A stretch of DNA of 64,000 nt from Bacteroides luti. Its GTDB lineage: Bacteria; Bacteroidota; Bacteroidia; Bacteroidales; Bacteroidaceae. The notes beneath the pieces are model-generated. The model was not told the origin of the DNA, did no database searches, and was given only the letters and a program-made list of their open reading frames with translations. Shown one piece after another: positions 1-11,996 of the stretch (positions within the stretch are counted from its first letter, which is position 1; each line of letters starts with the position of its first letter). The DNA is taken from the NCBI RefSeq assembly GCF_900128905.1, contig NZ_FQTV01000011.1, forward strand, positions 106,045-170,044, written 5' to 3'. The position numbers and the translations under genes are program-made.

Positions 1-998
1 CCAAATGCAGGGTAACGACGTTCTAGATAGTAATCGCGGTCAGCTTCAGGAATATCAGATCCTTTGATCTTTCCAGCCTGAAGTGCTTTTGCATCTTCCA
101 AATTCTTTGGTACCCAAATACGTCCGTCGTTACGAAGTGATTCAGACATCAAAGTCAGTTTAGACTGAACATCTCCGTGTACTGGAATACAAGTTGGGTG
201 AATCTGTACATAACATGGATTTGCGAAATAAGCACCTTTCTTGTAGCATTGGATTGCAGCAGAACCATTAGAAGCCATTGCATTTGTAGAAAGGAAGTAT
301 GTATTTCCGTAACCACCGGTACCAATAACTACAGCATGAGCTGAGAAACGTTCAATTTTACCTGTTACAAGGTTGCGTGCAATGATACCACGTGCGCGAC
401 CTTCGATAAGTACAACGTCGAGCATTTCGTAACGAGTGAATAATTTTACTGTTCCTTTGTTAACCTGACGGCTCAATGCAGAGTAAGCACCAAGTAATAA
501 CTGTTGTCCTGTTTGGCCTTTAGCATAGAATGTACGTGAAACCTGAGCACCACCGAAAGAACGGTTATCAAGTGTACCACCGTATTCACGAGCGAAAGGA
601 ACACCTTGAGCTACGCATTGGTCAATAATTTCGTTGGAAACTTCAGCCAAACGGTAAACGTTTGATTCGCGTGCGCGGTAGTCTCCACCTTTGATTGTAT
701 CATAATATAAACGGTAAACAGAGTCACCGTCATTCTGGTAATTCTTTGCAGCATTGATACCACCTTGTGCAGCAATAGAGTGAGCACGGCGTGGAGAGTC
801 TTGAATGCAGAAGTTAAATACTTTGAAACCTAGTTCACCTAGAGAAGCGGCAGCTGATGCTCCAGCAAGACCTGTACCAACTACGATTATATCTAAACGA
901 CGTTTGTTAGCAGGGTTTACGAGTTTCTGATGAGCTTTATAGTTACTCCATTTCTCAGCCAATGGGCCTTCAGGAATTCTTGAATCTATCTTAGTCAT
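1..998 (-). CDS. frdA: Fumarate reductase/succinate dehydrogenase flavoprotein subunit, 3' part missing
   Basis: The frame reads from ATG 996-998 to the left edge, giving about 332 N-terminal residues; the C-terminal half lies outside the window. It carries the FAD dinucleotide motif GTGLAG (about residues 41-46) and [11 protein letters not shown] (about 70-80), whose His is the usual covalent FAD attachment site. In this family FrdA interconverts fumarate and succinate on the cytoplasmic face of the membrane. It follows frdC by 50 bp on the same strand, the usual C-A-B order in Bacteroides, so frdB should lie just left of the window. In Bacteroides the complex acts mainly as a menaquinol:fumarate reductase in anaerobic respiration. 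The direction of catalysis is inferred from lifestyle, not from this sequence. Confidence 0.95.
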   Translation of the reverse strand, partial: MTKIDSRIPEGPLAEKWSNYKAHQKLVNPANKRRLDIIVVGTGLAGASAAASLGELGFKVFNFCIQDSPRRAHSIAAQGGINAAKNYQNDGDSVYRLYYDTIKGGDYRARESNVYRLAEVSNEIIDQCVAQGVPFAREYGGTLDNRSFGGAQVSRTFYAKGQTGQQLLLGAYSALSRQVNKGTVKLFTRYEMLDVVLIEGRARGIIARNLVTGKIERFSAHAVVIGTGGYGNTYFLSTNAMASNGSAAIQCYKKGAYFANPCYVQIHPTCIPVHGDVQSKLTLMSESLRNDGRIWVPKNLEDAKALQAGKIKGSDIPEADRDYYLERRYPAF

Positions 999-1048
999 AA
1001 TTTTATTTCTTTTTTCTGATTTTATTAGAGTTCACATTTACTGGTTAA

Positions 1049-1726
1049 TTAACCAAGTAATCCGTATTTTACGTAGAAAACTACTACTACTAAGGCAAAG
1101 CCTAAGAAGATTACAGTTGAAAAAATGTTTGAGATACATTTCCAACGTTCGAACCAGATCTTATTGCTCCAACCTAAAGTTTGAAGTGCACTCCAGAAAC
1201 CGTGAGTAAGATGGAACCAAATAGCAACAAACCATACAAGGTAAAGTACAGCAAACAAAGGATTAGCAAATGTTTGACTAATTAAAGCAGCACCGTCTTG
1301 TGGAGTAGGGTTGATACTTTCAAGGCCGCTAAGTTCTACAAACTGCATTTTAAACCAAAACTGTGCAAGGTGTAGAACAAAGAAAAGAGCAACAATGATA
1401 CCCAAAACTAGCATGTTTTGAGAAGCCCATTCTACATTTTTAGGCTTTTCAAATACCGCGTAACTCTCATTACCGCGTGCTTTGCGATTTTGCATTGTTA
1501 ACCAGAAAGCATAAACGATGTGTACAACAAAACCAGCAGCTAAAACCAGTGTCCCAGCAATAGCATACCAATTTGCTCCCAAAAACTCACATACCATGTT
1601 GTAAGCGTCTTCAGAGAAAACCGCCACAAGATTCATCGACATGTGAAATGTTAGAAAAAGGACAAGGAATAGTCCTGATACGCTCATGACTACTTTCCTT
1701 CCTACAGATGAATTAGTTAACCACAT
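1049..1726 (-). CDS. frdC: Succinate dehydrogenase/fumarate reductase cytochrome b subunit
   Basis: The 225-residue protein has five hydrophobic helices (about 13-35, 55-78, 103-123, 155-175 and 200-222). Histidines inside or at the ends of helices (H28, H69, H118, H171, H174) fit a di-heme b558-type anchor. It holds the flavoprotein and iron-sulfur subunits to the inner membrane and passes electrons between menaquinone and the soluble part. It is the first gene of a minus-strand operon with frdA. A sigma-ABfr promoter lies about 70 bp upstream. The length fits the family. Confidence 0.93.
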   Translation of the reverse strand: MWLTNSSVGRKVVMSVSGLFLVLFLTFHMSMNLVAVFSEDAYNMVCEFLGANWYAIAGTLVLAAGFVVHIVYAFWLTMQNRKARGNESYAVFEKPKNVEWASQNMLVLGIIVALFFVLHLAQFWFKMQFVELSGLESINPTPQDGAALISQTFANPLFAVLYLVWFVAIWFHLTHGFWSALQTLGWSNKIWFERWKCISNIFSTVIFLGFALVVVVFYVKYGLLG

Positions 1727-1794
1727 AAATGATTGAATTTAAATTATTTAATTGTTAGAACTATAATTTTTTTTTGAGTGTCTGCTTTATTTGC

Positions 1795-1826
1795 GCAAAA
1801 GTACATGAAATCCACCTATTAAGCAA
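1795..1826 (-). promoter_or_regulatory. sigma-ABfr promoter of frdCAB
   Basis: On the minus strand a -33 TTGC (1823-1826) is followed after 19 bp by TACTTTTGC (1795-1803), which matches TAnnTTTG. Transcription should start near 1788, giving a leader of about 60 nt before frdC. Confidence 0.75.
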
Positions 1827-2092
1827 GGGATTAAAGAAATTATTCGTTAATTAAAACATACCGGGTTTTTACCGTTCTCACTTTTAACTTAATTTCTTAT
1901 TTGGCGCTTATTAAAAATATTCCTAAAGAGCTAATTCTTCTATGTAAAGTGATGATAATGAAACGATGATTATACTTTCCCCAAATACATTGAATATAAA
2001 AAATCTGTATAGAGTGATTTAAATGATAAATTCATCATTTCCCATTTTATGAATGATAGTCTTAATATGCGCTATTTATAACTTTTAATATA

Positions 2093-2100
2093 TATCTTTG
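2093..2100 (+). promoter_or_regulatory. Putative -7 element of the PAP2 gene
   Basis: TATCTTTG matches TAnnTTTG and lies 20 bp before the start codon, so the leader would be very short. No convincing -33 TTTG lies at the right distance. The second ATG (2127) would leave a slightly more usual leader. Confidence 0.45.
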
Positions 2101-2120
2101 TATATATAATTGTATAGTTA

Positions 2121-2750
2121 ATGCTGATGAAACAAATTCTCTTGCTCCTGATTGCTCTCTTTTCTGGTTTTGATTGCTATGCGCAAAACTGGGATATAAA
2201 TACTTTGAAGAAAATTAATGGTATTGATAATGAATTTGTAACAGGCTATAGTAAGACCATTTCAAATACAGAGCCTGTTATCGCTGTTGGAGTACCTCTA
2301 ATTCTTGGTACTTATGCTTTGCTGAATAAAGATCGTGATTTGTTAAGTGATGCTGTTTATATCGGCACAAGTGTAGTCGAAGCTGTTGTTATTACTTCCG
2401 GAATTAAGTATGCTGTTGATCGTGAACGTCCTTTTGAACGTTATCCTGATTTGATTGAGAATAGAGAATCTGTATCGAGTTCTTCTTTTCCTTCTGCTCA
2501 TACTGCTACTGCTTTTTCTTTAGTTACATCTTTAAGCATTAGATATCCTAAATGGTATATTATTGCTCCAGGTTATTTGTGGGCTTGCTCTGTTGGATTT
2601 TCAAGAATGAACAGGGGCGTGCATTATCCTTCTGATGTTATTGCTGGCGCTGCTATAGGTTCTGGCTGTGCAGTAGTAAATGTGTATGTTAACAAATGGC
2701 TTAATGAATTGTTGTTTGAAAAGAATCATACTCGCCTTGTTAGTTATTAA
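2121..2750 (+). CDS. PAP2-family phosphatase, exported/membrane
   Basis: This 209-residue protein has all three motifs of the PAP2 acid phosphatase family: K96...RP103-104, SSFPSAH (about 121-127) and SRMNRGVHYPSD (161-172). The conserved His and Arg residues form the phospho-histidine active site. An N-terminal hydrophobic segment ending in CYAQ (about 1-22) looks like a signal peptide, and further hydrophobic stretches suggest membrane association. Family members dephosphorylate phosphatidate, undecaprenyl pyrophosphate or lipid A; the substrate here cannot be told from sequence. The frame opens M-L-M-K, so translation could also begin at the second Met (2127). It stands alone, divergent from frdC. 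Confidence 0.85.
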   Translation: MLMKQILLLLIALFSGFDCYAQNWDINTLKKINGIDNEFVTGYSKTISNTEPVIAVGVPLILGTYALLNKDRDLLSDAVYIGTSVVEAVVITSGIKYAVDRERPFERYPDLIENRESVSSSSFPSAHTATAFSLVTSLSIRYPKWYIIAPGYLWACSVGFSRMNRGVHYPSDVIAGAAIGSGCAVVNVYVNKWLNELLFEKNHTRLVSY

Positions 2751-2908
2751 ATTTTAATTCCATTTGCGAAAATCAGTTCTAATTGGGCATTTTATGTTCT
2801 TGAGAAATTAATCAGCACGAAACGAGTAGTGCTAGTTTTATTATTAATCACATCCAACTAAAATCAGGACAAGATATATTGGAGAAGACGACTGTCTTGT
2901 CTGAGAGT

Positions 2909-3280
2909 TCAATTTTCTTCTTCAAAAAGAACTCTTACTTCAATAAAATCTTGATTTTCTATTTTACTCCCAGAATCTTTTGATCTTTTTCCTTTGGTAT
3001 ATTCGATGGGGTTTGGTTTCGCAATCAAAGACCCAAATTTAAAATGTAACTGCATCTACTGGACCAAATTAGTTAGAGTTTCTCTGTCAAGAGACCAAAT
3101 TCCCCGAACCAATTATTAGCTGTTACACTAACTTGTATACAATATTTTTTAGTTGGAATGGTTATACTTATATCGCCCCGCTCTATCTTATAATCCTTTT
3201 TACTTCGTCTTACATACTGATTGTCAATTTCTTAGTCTATCACGTTTTTTTGTGTAATGCTTTTTAGAACTAGACAATAT
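2909..3280 (-). pseudogene. Degenerate coding remnant, unknown family
   Basis: On the minus strand two frames read like protein but are broken. About 3090-3230 encodes a stretch containing YKIERGDISITIPTKKYC and ISVTANNWFGEFG-like residues before TAA. After a frame change, about 2909-3050 encodes FGSLIAKPNPIEYTKG and ends EVRVLFEEEN-stop (TGA at 2909-2911). Upstream in the first frame a TAA interrupts ITQKNVID. Charged and hydrophobic residues alternate as in real protein, but there is no intact start. I do not recognise the family. It could be the decayed C-terminal end of a gene once downstream of rpoC. Confidence 0.35.
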
Positions 3281-3284
3281 AATC

Positions 3285-3324
3285 AAAAAAAAGAGAGTGC
3301 CCTTTTAGAACACTCTCTTTTTTT
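3285..3324 (-). terminator. Rho-independent terminator of the rpoBC transcript
   Basis: A 14-bp stem with arms A-run+GAGAGTG and CACTCTC+T-run encloses an 11-nt loop (3300-3310). It lies 15 bp past the rpoC stop. T-runs on both strands would let it stop transcription in either direction. Confidence 0.85.
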
Positions 3325-3339
3325 AAATATATTTAATGT

Positions 3340-6300
3340 TTATTCTACTTCACTGTAGTCTAACACTGTTTTACGATTTGCAAGGATTCGATCATATTCT
3401 TCTTTAGAACCAACAATAATCTTATCAAATTCACGCTGACCAGTTCCGGCAGGAATTAAATGTCCACATATAACATTTTCTTTCATACCTTCTAGCTTGT
3501 CAATTTTACCATTGATAGCAGCTTCATTCAATACCTTAGTTGTTTCCTGGAAGGAAGCAGCTGACATAAAGCTCTTAGTCTGAAGTGCTGCACGAGTAAT
3601 ACCTTGAAGAATCTGTGTAGATGTAGCAGCAATAGCATCACGTACTTCTACTGGTTTCAAGTCACGACGTTTCAACATACTGTTTTCATCTCTAAGTTTA
3701 CGAGCTGTAACAATCTGTCCAGGTTGTAAATTTTGAGAGTCTCCTGCGTCAGTCACAACTTTCTTACCCCAGATATGATCATTTTCTTCCATGAAGTCAA
3801 GTTTGTCTACAACTTGTTGCTCTAGGAATCTAGTATCACCTGGATCATTGATCTGAACTTTACGCATCATCTGACGTACAATTACCTCAAAGTGCTTATC
3901 GTTGATTTTTACACCCTGAAGACGGTATACATCCTGAACTTCATTCACGATATATTCCTGAACTGCTGTTGGACCTTTGATAGCCAAGATATCTGCAGGT
4001 GTAGTAGCTCCATCAGATAGAGGAGTTCCTGCACGTACATAGTCATTCTCCTGAACAAGAATCTGTTTAGAAAGAGAAACCAGATATTTTTTAACCTCAC
4101 CAGTTTTAGATGTAACAACGATTTCACGATTACCGCGTTTAATCTTACCCATTGTTACTTCACCATCAATTTCTGATACAATAGCAGGATTTGAAGGATT
4201 ACGAGCTTCGAACAACTCAGTAACACGAGGAAGACCACCAGTGATATCACCAGCCTTACCTACAGCACGAGGAATCTTAACAAGAATATCTCCGGATTTA
4301 ACTTTCTGCCCATTCTCAATTACAACGTGACCACCTACTGGAAAGTTATAAGTACGAATTAGTTCGCCATTCTCATCTAAGATGTGAGCTGAAGGAACTT
4401 TTGTCTTATCTCTTGATTCGATAATGATGTATTCGCGTAAACCTGTTGCTTCGTCAGATTCAACTTTATATGTAACGTTTTCGATAACGCTTTCAAATTC
4501 AATCTTACCAGTTGCTTCAGTAATAATAACTGCATTAAATGGATCCCATTTACAGATAACTTTACCTTTTTCTACAACTTCTCCTTCATTAGCATATAAA
4601 GTAGAACCGTAAGGTATTGTGTGGTTTGAAAGAACTATATTTGTATTTACATCAACGATTCTTAATTCTGCAAGACGTCCAACAACGATCTTAATAGCTT
4701 CACCATTTTCGTCAACAGCATCTACAGTACGCAATTCTTCAAATTCCAAGCGTCCATTGTATTTTGCTTTTACACCTGCATTTGCTGCAATATTGGCAGC
4801 AGTACCACCGGCGTGGAATGTACGAAGAGTCAACTGAGTACCTGGCTCACCAATAGATTGTGCAGCGATAACTCCGACTGCTTCTCCCTTTTGAACCATT
4901 CTGTTTGTTGCAAGATTACGACCATAACACTTAGCACAAACCCCTTTCTTTGATTCACATGTTAAAACAGAACGGATTTCTACACTTTCGATAGGAGATT
5001 CCTCAATCTTTTGTGCAATTTCTTCTGTGATCTGTTCACCGCTTGAAACAAGTAATTCTCCTGTTGTTGGGTGAATAATATCGTGTACAGAAACACGGCC
5101 AAGGATTCGTTCGAAAAGAGTTGCAATAACATCTTCGTTGTTTTTCAGCTCTGTGCAGATTAATCCACGAAGTGTACCACAGTCTTCTTCGTTGATAATA
5201 ACGTCATGTGAAACGTCAACCAAACGACGAGTCAAGTATCCGGCATCGGCAGTTTTAAGCGCTGTATCGGCCAAACCTTTACGGGCACCGTGAGTTGAAA
5301 TAAAGTACTCAAGTACTGACAACCCTTCTTTAAAGTTAGAAAGAATTGGGTTTTCAATAATTTGACCTCCTTCAGCACCAGCTTTTTGTGGTTTAGCCAT
5401 CAAACCACGCATACCTGAAAGCTGACGGATCTGTTCTTTAGAACCACGGGCACCTGAATCAAGCATCATATATACAGAGTTGAAACCTTGGTCATCCGTA
5501 GAAATGGTTTTCATCAAGATGTTAGATAACTCTGAATTTACGTGTGTCCAAATATCAATAACCTGATTATAACGTTCGTTGTTGGTGATGAATCCCATGT
5601 TGTAGTTATTTACAACCTGTTCAACTTCATCGTATCCACGCTGAACTAATGTTTGTTTTTCTTTTGGAATGATAATATCATCTAAGTTGAAAGACAGACC
5701 ACCTTGGAATGCCATTCTATAACCTAAGTTCTTGATACCATCAAGGAAATCTGCTGTTTTAGCAACTCCACAAACCTTAATTACATCACCAATAATCTCG
5801 CGAAGAGATTTCTTGGAAATAATTCTATTAATATATCCAACTTCTGCAGGAACAATTTCATTTACAATAACACGTCCAACAGAAGTTTCTTTCATCAATA
5901 CATCAACAATATTACCATTCTCATCGAGGTCTTTAACAACTACGTTGATAATGGCGTGTATGTCTACTTTACCTTCGTTATATGCAATTGTTGCTTCTTC
6001 TGGTCCGTAGAAAGTAAGACCTTCTCCTTTAGCTCCCTTTCTTAGTTTTGTAATATAATACAAACCAAGCACCATATCCTGTGAAGGAACAGTAATAGGA
6101 GCACCATTAGCTGGGTTAAGAATGTTATGTGATGCAAGCATCAACATCTGAGCTTCCAAAACAGCTTCATTGCTAAGTGGCAAGTGAACAGCCATCTGGT
6201 CACCATCGAAGTCGGCATTGAACGCTGTACATGCAAGTGGGTGAAGTTGGATAGCTTTTCCTTCAATCATCTTAGGTTGGAAAGCTTGGATACCCAAACG

Positions 6301-7626
6301 GTGCAATGTCGGTGCACGGTTCAACAGAACTGGATGACCTTTCATTACATATTCCAAAATATCCCAAATAACAGGCTCTTTGCGATCTACAATCTTTTTA
6401 GCAGATTTAACTGTCTTAACAATACCTCTTTCAATCAGTTTACGAATGACAAATGGTTTGTATAACTCTGCAGCCATCAGTTTTGGAATACCACATTCGT
6501 GCATTCTCAATTCTGGTCCTACAACAATTACAGAACGTGCAGAGTAGTCAACACGTTTACCTAATAAGTTCTGACGGAAACGTCCTTGTTTACCTTTTAA
6601 ACTATCAGATAAAGATTTCAAAGGACGGTTAGCATCTGTTTTAACAGCACTTGATTTACGAGAATTATCGAATAATGAATCGATAGATTCTTGAAGCATA
6701 CGCTTTTCATTACGTAGAATAACCTCAGGAGCCTTAATCTCGATCAATCTCTTAAGACGATTATTACGAATGATAACACGGCGATATAAATCATTTAGAT
6801 CTGATGTTGCAAAGCGACCTCCGTCCAGAGGAACCAATGGTCTTAATTCAGGTGGAATAACTGGTACGATACGTACAATCATCCACTCTGGCTTATTGCG
6901 TCCTTTCGAAGCTCTAAATGATTCAACAACTTGTAAACGCTTTAACGCTTCGTTTTTGCGTTGTTGTGATGAATCATTGCTTGCTTTATGTCTTAATTCA
7001 TAAGACAAAGAGTCCAGGTCAAGACGTGCCAATAAATCATAGATAGCTTCAGCTCCCATTTTAGCAATAAACTTATTAGGATCTGTATCTTCTAAATATT
7101 GGTTTTCTTTTGGAAGTGTTTCTAGCAAATCTAGATATTCTTCTTCCGATAATAAATCATATGCATTAATGCCATCAGCTTCTTTTATACCTGGCTGAAT
7201 AACTACATAACGCTCATAGTAAATGATTGAATCAAGCTTCTTGGTAGGTAAACCTAGCAAATAGCCAATCTTGTTTGGAAGTGAGCGAAAATACCAGATA
7301 TGTGCAACTGGAACAACCAATTGGATGTGTCCCATGCGTTCACGTCTAACTTTCTTTTCTGTAACTTCAACACCACATCTGTCACAAACGATTCCTTTAT
7401 AACGAATTCTTTTGTATTTACCACAATGACATTCGTAATCCTTAATTGGACCAAAAATACGCTCACAAAATAAACCATCTCGTTCGGGTTTATATGTACG
7501 GTAATTGATAGTTTCAGGCTTCAATACTTCACCACTCGAATTCTCAAGGATTTCTTCAGGAGAAGCTAATCCTATTGAGATTTTCGAGAAATTACTCTTT
7601 ATCTTATTTTCTTTTCTAAAAGCCAT
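3340..7626 (-). CDS. rpoC: DNA-directed RNA polymerase subunit beta'
   Basis: 1428 residues, full length for Bacteroidota. The catalytic Mg loop NADFDGDQM is near residue 470. The N-terminal zinc ribbon (CHCG...CDRCG, about 66-85) and the second zinc site ([13 protein letters not shown]) are intact, as are the [10 protein letters not shown] and [16 protein letters not shown] segments around the bridge helix and trigger loop. RpoC forms the active-centre half of core RNA polymerase. It is the last gene of the minus-strand rplK-rplA-rplJ-rplL-rpoB-rpoC block, 32 bp after rpoB, and ends at a strong terminator. Confidence 0.99.
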   Translation of the reverse strand: MAFRKENKIKSNFSKISIGLASPEEILENSSGEVLKPETINYRTYKPERDGLFCERIFGPIKDYECHCGKYKRIRYKGIVCDRCGVEVTEKKVRRERMGHIQLVVPVAHIWYFRSLPNKIGYLLGLPTKKLDSIIYYERYVVIQPGIKEADGINAYDLLSEEEYLDLLETLPKENQYLEDTDPNKFIAKMGAEAIYDLLARLDLDSLSYELRHKASNDSSQQRKNEALKRLQVVESFRASKGRNKPEWMIVRIVPVIPPELRPLVPLDGGRFATSDLNDLYRRVIIRNNRLKRLIEIKAPEVILRNEKRMLQESIDSLFDNSRKSSAVKTDANRPLKSLSDSLKGKQGRFRQNLLGKRVDYSARSVIVVGPELRMHECGIPKLMAAELYKPFVIRKLIERGIVKTVKSAKKIVDRKEPVIWDILEYVMKGHPVLLNRAPTLHRLGIQAFQPKMIEGKAIQLHPLACTAFNADFDGDQMAVHLPLSNEAVLEAQMLMLASHNILNPANGAPITVPSQDMVLGLYYITKLRKGAKGEGLTFYGPEEATIAYNEGKVDIHAIINVVVKDLDENGNIVDVLMKETSVGRVIVNEIVPAEVGYINRIISKKSLREIIGDVIKVCGVAKTADFLDGIKNLGYRMAFQGGLSFNLDDIIIPKEKQTLVQRGYDEVEQVVNNYNMGFITNNERYNQVIDIWTHVNSELSNILMKTISTDDQGFNSVYMMLDSGARGSKEQIRQLSGMRGLMAKPQKAGAEGGQIIENPILSNFKEGLSVLEYFISTHGARKGLADTALKTADAGYLTRRLVDVSHDVIINEEDCGTLRGLICTELKNNEDVIATLFERILGRVSVHDIIHPTTGELLVSSGEQITEEIAQKIEESPIESVEIRSVLTCESKKGVCAKCYGRNLATNRMVQKGEAVGVIAAQSIGEPGTQLTLRTFHAGGTAANIAANAGVKAKYNGRLEFEELRTVDAVDENGEAIKIVVGRLAELRIVDVNTNIVLSNHTIPYGSTLYANEGEVVEKGKVICKWDPFNAVIITEATGKIEFESVIENVTYKVESDEATGLREYIIIESRDKTKVPSAHILDENGELIRTYNFPVGGHVVIENGQKVKSGDILVKIPRAVGKAGDITGGLPRVTELFEARNPSNPAIVSEIDGEVTMGKIKRGNREIVVTSKTGEVKKYLVSLSKQILVQENDYVRAGTPLSDGATTPADILAIKGPTAVQEYIVNEVQDVYRLQGVKINDKHFEVIVRQMMRKVQINDPGDTRFLEQQVVDKLDFMEENDHIWGKKVVTDAGDSQNLQPGQIVTARKLRDENSMLKRRDLKPVEVRDAIAATSTQILQGITRAALQTKSFMSAASFQETTKVLNEAAINGKIDKLEGMKENVICGHLIPAGTGQREFDKIIVGSKEEYDRILANRKTVLDYSEVE

Positions 7627-7658
7627 ACGATTAATTTATGTAAAGAGTTATCTATTAA

Positions 7659-10600
7659 TTATTCTAAGTTAATACTTAGTCCAAGACCTCTTAATTCATG
7701 CAATAATACATTGAGAGATTCTGGAATACCAGGCTGTGGCATAGGATCACCTTTAACAATAGCTTCATAAGCTTTTGAGCGTCCTACCACGTCATCAGAT
7801 TTAATTGTAAGGATCTCTTGGAGAATATGCGATGCACCAAATGCTTCCAAAGCCCAAACTTCCATTTCTCCAAAACGCTGTCCACCAAATTGTGCTTTAC
7901 CACCTAGCGGTTGTTGAGTGATTAATGAGTATGGTCCGATAGAACGTGCATGCATCTTATCTTCAACCATGTGTCCTAACTTAAGCATGTAAATTACACC
8001 TACTGTAGCTGGTTGGTCAAAACGATCACCAGTACCACCATCATATAGGTAGCTTTTACCGAAGCGAGGTACACCTGCTTTGTCTGTCCATTCTGTGATG
8101 CTCTCTAGTGTAGCACCATCAAATATTGGAGTTGCAAATTTTACACCAAGTTCTTTACCTGCCCATCCAAGAACAGTTTCAAAAATCTGTCCTAAGTTCA
8201 TACGAGATGGTACACCTAATGGGTTAAGACAAATGTCTACAGGAGTACCGTCTGCAAGGAATGGCATATCTTCTTGTCTTACAATTCTAGATACGATACC
8301 TTTATTACCATGTCGTCCTGCCATTTTATCACCTACGCTGATTTTACGTTTCTTAGCGATATAAACTTTAGCCATTTGGATGATACCGGCTGGTAGTTCA
8401 TCACCAATAGTGATACTGAACTTCTTGCGTTTTAATTCAGCGTCTAATTCTTTGTATTTTTTCAAATAGTTAAGAATCAAGTCACGAATCATTTCATTCT
8501 TATGAGCATCTGCAGTCCACTTGCTTAGCTGGATAGCAGTGTAGTCAAGGTTACCAAGAACTGTTGCTGTAAAAGGTGCTCCTTTTGCAATAACATCTGC
8601 GCCTAAGTAGTCTTTTACTCCTTGTGATGTTTTTCCTTCTGTTAAAGTAAGGAGTTTCTCTATTAAAATTGATTTCAAATCATCAGCTTTAGCTTCAAAT
8701 TCATCATCAATTTTTGGTAATAGAGCTTTATCTGCTAATTTTGAACTCCTATTTTTAACCACTCTAGAGAAGAGTCTTTTATCAATAATGACTCCTTTCA
8801 GCGAAGGAGAAGCTTTTAAAGATGCATCTTTAACATCACCTGCTTTATCTCCAAAGATAGCTCTAAGAAGTTTCTCTTCTGGAGAAGGATCAGATTCGCC
8901 TTTTGGCGTAATTTTTCCAATAAGTATATCCCCTGGTTGGATTCTTGCACCAATACGTACAATTCCGTTTTCATCAAGGTCTTTTGTGGCTTCCTCACTA
9001 ACATTTGGTATATCAGCAGTTAATTCTTCCATACCACGTTTTGTTTCACGAACCTCTAATGCATATTCTTCAACGTGTACAGATGTTAGTAAGTCTTCAC
9101 GAACAACTCTCTCATTTAAAACGATTGCATCCTCATAATTATAACCTTTCCATGGCATGAATGCTACTAAAAGATTCTTACCAAGAGCAAGTTCACCATT
9201 TTGTGTAGAATAACCTTCTGTTAAGATATCTCCAGCTTTGACTCTTTGTCCTTTAGAGCATATTGGACGAAGGTCAATTGTCATATTTTGGTTAGTTTTG
9301 CGGAACTTAGGTAGTTTGTACTCTTTTAAAGCACTTTCAAAACTAACAAAATCTTCGTCTTCTGTTCGGTCATAACGGACCTTAATGACTGTTGCGTCAA
9401 CAAATTCAATAATACCATCACCTTCTGCAGCAATTTGTGTACGTGAATCTTCAACTAATTGTTTTTCTATACCTGTTCCTACTATTGGTGATTCACATTT
9501 TAATAATGGAACAGCCTGGCGCATCATGTTAGATCCCATTAATGCACGGTTAGCATCATCATGCTCCAAGAAAGGAATCAATGATGCTGCGATAGATGCA
9601 ATTTGTTGAGGAGCAACGTCCATAAGTTCAACTTCTGAAGGATCAACTACAGGAAAATCTGCATCTTGTCGACAATTTATTCTAGAATTAATAAATTTAC
9701 CGTCATTATCTACAGGAGCATTTCCTTGAGCAATAATCTTTCCTTCTTCTTCCTCTGCAGTTAAGTATGTTAGTCCTTCTGGAGAAAAATCAACTTTACC
9801 ATCTGCAACTTTTCTATATGGAGTCTCAATAAATCCAAGATCATTAATTTTAGCATATACACATAATGATGAGATCAGACCAATATTTGGACCTTCTGGA
9901 GTCTCAATAGGACAGAGACGACCATAATGTGTATAGTGAACGTCACGTACTTCAAATCCGGCACGTTCACGAGATAGACCACCAGGACCAAGGGCAGACA
10001 TACGTCTTTTATGAGTTATTTCAGCCAATGGATTAGTTTGGTCCATAAATTGAGATAAAGCATTTGTTCCAAAGAATGTGTTAATTACAGAAGAAATTGT
10101 CTTCGCATTAATCAAGTCTATTGGAGTAAAAACTTCATTATCTCTTACATTCATTCTTTCACGTATTGTACGAGACATTCGAGCTAAACCAATTGCAAAT
10201 TGATTTGATAGCTGTTCTCCAACTGTACGTACACGTCTGTTACTTAAATGGTCGATATCATCAACTATTGCCTTTGAGTTTATTAACTCAATTAAATATT
10301 TAATGATTTCTATAATATCTTCTTTTGTCAAAACTTTGACATCCATGCTGGTAGTTAGATCTAATTTCTTATTAATCCTATATCTACCAACTTCACCTAA
10401 ATCATATCTTTTTTCAGAGAAGAACAGATTATTAATTACTTCTCGTGCACTTGCATCGTCAGCTGGGTCTGCATTACGGAGCTGTCTATATATGTATAAT
10501 ACAGCTTCTTTTTCTGAGTTGCTAGGATCCTTCTGAAGTGTATTATATATAATTGAATAATCAGATTGATTTGGTTCATCTTTATGTACTAGAATACTTT

Positions 10601-11471
10601 GAACACCTGATTCCAGAATTTCGTCAATATGTTCTTGTTCTAGTATAGTCTCACGATCGATAATAACTTCATTACGTTCGATTGACACTACTTCACCTGT
10701 GTCTTCATCTACGAAATCTTCTACCCAAGTCTTTAATACTCTAGCTGCAAGTTTTCTGCCAACAATTTTTTTAAGATTACTCTTGTTTACTTTAATATCT
10801 TCTGCAAGATCAAATATTTCAAGAATATCTTTGTCTTTTTCAAAGCCTATTGCTCTTAGTAATGTTGTTACTGGCAATTTTTTCTTACGATCAATATACG
10901 CATACATAACATTATTAATGTCTGTTGCGAATTCAATCCAAGAACCTTTGAATGGTATTATACGAGCTGAATAAAGTTTTGTACCGTTTGCATGTACGCT
11001 TTGACCGAAAAAGACGCCTGGTGAACGGTGAAGCTGAGACACAACAACTCGTTCTGCACCATTAATAACGAATGTTGCTTTATCCGTCATATATGGAATA
11101 GGACCAAGGAACACGTCTTGAATAACAGTGTCAAAGTCTTCATGATCTGGGTCAGTGCAGTATAACTTGAGTTTTGCTTTTAAAGGGACACTATAAGTTA
11201 ATCCACGCTCTATACAATCATCGATTGTATATCTTGGCGGATCAATATAGTAGTCCAAAAACTCAAGAACAAAATTATTTCTTGTGTCGGCTATAGGGAA
11301 GTTTTCAGCAAATACTTTGTACAATCCCTCATTTTTACGCTTTTCTGGCGGGGTATCTAATTGTAGAAAGTCTTTGAATGACTTCAATTGTACTTCTAAG
11401 AAATCAGGATATCCAAATGGATTTTTGATAGAAGCAAAATTAACTCTTTGATTTACAGTATTTGAAGACAT
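7659..11471 (-). CDS. rpoB: DNA-directed RNA polymerase subunit beta
   Basis: 1270 residues, the usual size for Bacteroidota beta. The rifampicin-binding region is present and looks wild-type: [22 protein letters not shown] and [17 protein letters not shown] keep the Asp, His and Ser positions that mutate to resistance. The C-terminal [27 protein letters not shown] segment is intact. Beta forms the DNA/RNA channel with beta'. rpoB lies between rplL (104 bp upstream, with an attenuator-like hairpin) and rpoC. Confidence 0.99.
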   Translation of the reverse strand: MSSNTVNQRVNFASIKNPFGYPDFLEVQLKSFKDFLQLDTPPEKRKNEGLYKVFAENFPIADTRNNFVLEFLDYYIDPPRYTIDDCIERGLTYSVPLKAKLKLYCTDPDHEDFDTVIQDVFLGPIPYMTDKATFVINGAERVVVSQLHRSPGVFFGQSVHANGTKLYSARIIPFKGSWIEFATDINNVMYAYIDRKKKLPVTTLLRAIGFEKDKDILEIFDLAEDIKVNKSNLKKIVGRKLAARVLKTWVEDFVDEDTGEVVSIERNEVIIDRETILEQEHIDEILESGVQSILVHKDEPNQSDYSIIYNTLQKDPSNSEKEAVLYIYRQLRNADPADDASAREVINNLFFSEKRYDLGEVGRYRINKKLDLTTSMDVKVLTKEDIIEIIKYLIELINSKAIVDDIDHLSNRRVRTVGEQLSNQFAIGLARMSRTIRERMNVRDNEVFTPIDLINAKTISSVINTFFGTNALSQFMDQTNPLAEITHKRRMSALGPGGLSRERAGFEVRDVHYTHYGRLCPIETPEGPNIGLISSLCVYAKINDLGFIETPYRKVADGKVDFSPEGLTYLTAEEEEGKIIAQGNAPVDNDGKFINSRINCRQDADFPVVDPSEVELMDVAPQQIASIAASLIPFLEHDDANRALMGSNMMRQAVPLLKCESPIVGTGIEKQLVEDSRTQIAAEGDGIIEFVDATVIKVRYDRTEDEDFVSFESALKEYKLPKFRKTNQNMTIDLRPICSKGQRVKAGDILTEGYSTQNGELALGKNLLVAFMPWKGYNYEDAIVLNERVVREDLLTSVHVEEYALEVRETKRGMEELTADIPNVSEEATKDLDENGIVRIGARIQPGDILIGKITPKGESDPSPEEKLLRAIFGDKAGDVKDASLKASPSLKGVIIDKRLFSRVVKNRSSKLADKALLPKIDDEFEAKADDLKSILIEKLLTLTEGKTSQGVKDYLGADVIAKGAPFTATVLGNLDYTAIQLSKWTADAHKNEMIRDLILNYLKKYKELDAELKRKKFSITIGDELPAGIIQMAKVYIAKKRKISVGDKMAGRHGNKGIVSRIVRQEDMPFLADGTPVDICLNPLGVPSRMNLGQIFETVLGWAGKELGVKFATPIFDGATLESITEWTDKAGVPRFGKSYLYDGGTGDRFDQPATVGVIYMLKLGHMVEDKMHARSIGPYSLITQQPLGGKAQFGGQRFGEMEVWALEAFGASHILQEILTIKSDDVVGRSKAYEAIVKGDPMPQPGIPESLNVLLHELRGLGLSINLE

Positions 11472-11518
11472 CTGTTAATGAATTTGTAGAACTTATTTAT
11501 AAATATATACACAAAAAG

Positions 11519-11550
11519 GTTAAGAACCCTCTTAAGGAGGGCTCTTAACC
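11519..11550 (-). promoter_or_regulatory. rplL-rpoB attenuator-like hairpin
   Basis: In the rplL-rpoB gap the minus strand has GGTTAAGA ... TCTTAACC outer arms and a CCCTC/GAGGG inner stem, followed by a short T-run. Its position matches the partial terminator and processing site that sets the ribosomal protein to polymerase ratio in other bacteria. That role is inferred here. Confidence 0.65.
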
Positions 11551-11575
11551 GAATTACCTGATTAACAGGCTAATG

Positions 11576-11950
11576 TTATTTAAGTTCAACTTCAGCTCCA
11601 GCTTCTTCCAATGCTGCTTTCAATGCTTCAGCATCAGCTTTAGCAACACCTTCTTTAACTACGCTAGGAGCGCCATCAACTAAATCTTTAGCTTCTTTCA
11701 AGCCAAGACCACATTGTTCTTTTACTGCTTTAACAACTTGTAATTTTGCGCTACCTGCACTTTTCAATACTACATCAAAAGAAGTTTTTTCTTCAGCAGC
11801 TGCTGCACCTGCAGCAGGACCAGCAGCAACAGCAACAGCTGCAGCAGCAGGTTCAATACCATATTCATCTTTAAGGATAGTAGCAAGTTCATTAACTTCT
11901 TTTACTGTTAAGTTAACTAATTGTTCTGCAAAAGCTTTCAAATCTGCCAT
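11576..11950 (-). CDS. rplL: 50S ribosomal protein L7/L12
   Basis: 124 residues with an N-terminal dimerisation helix region, an Ala/Gly-rich hinge (about 36-52) and the C-terminal factor-binding domain with the [20 protein letters not shown] core. L7/L12 dimers bind L10 to form the ribosomal stalk that recruits and activates EF-Tu, EF-G and the other translational GTPases. It lies 46 bp after rplJ. An attenuator-like hairpin follows before rpoB. Confidence 0.98.
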   Translation of the reverse strand: MADLKAFAEQLVNLTVKEVNELATILKDEYGIEPAAAAVAVAAGPAAGAAAAEEKTSFDVVLKSAGSAKLQVVKAVKEQCGLGLKEAKDLVDGAPSVVKEGVAKADAEALKAALEEAGAEVELK

Positions 11951-11996
11951 TTTTGTATGATTTTAATGTTTAATTTACTAAATAATTTGTTTTGGT

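Larger units (their letters stand above)
1727..2120. other. Divergent intergenic region between frdC and the PAP2 gene
   Basis: 394 bp without a gene. It holds the frdCAB promoter and, at its right end, a -7 element for the PAP2 gene. The AT-rich middle shows no open frame or strong hairpin that I can support. Confidence 0.6.
2751..3339. other. Long intergenic region after PAP2 and rpoC
   Basis: 589 bp between the convergent ends of the PAP2 gene and rpoC. It contains a decayed minus-strand reading frame (about 2909-3280) and the rpoC terminator hairpin (3285-3324). No intact gene of 60 codons is present. This is also one of the two likely inversion breakpoints discussed in the findings. Confidence 0.6.

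Noticed and set aside
3945..10974. Many open frames of 60-116 codons opposite or inside rpoB/rpoC
   Set aside because: They are shadows of the polymerase genes with no ribosome site, context or family features.
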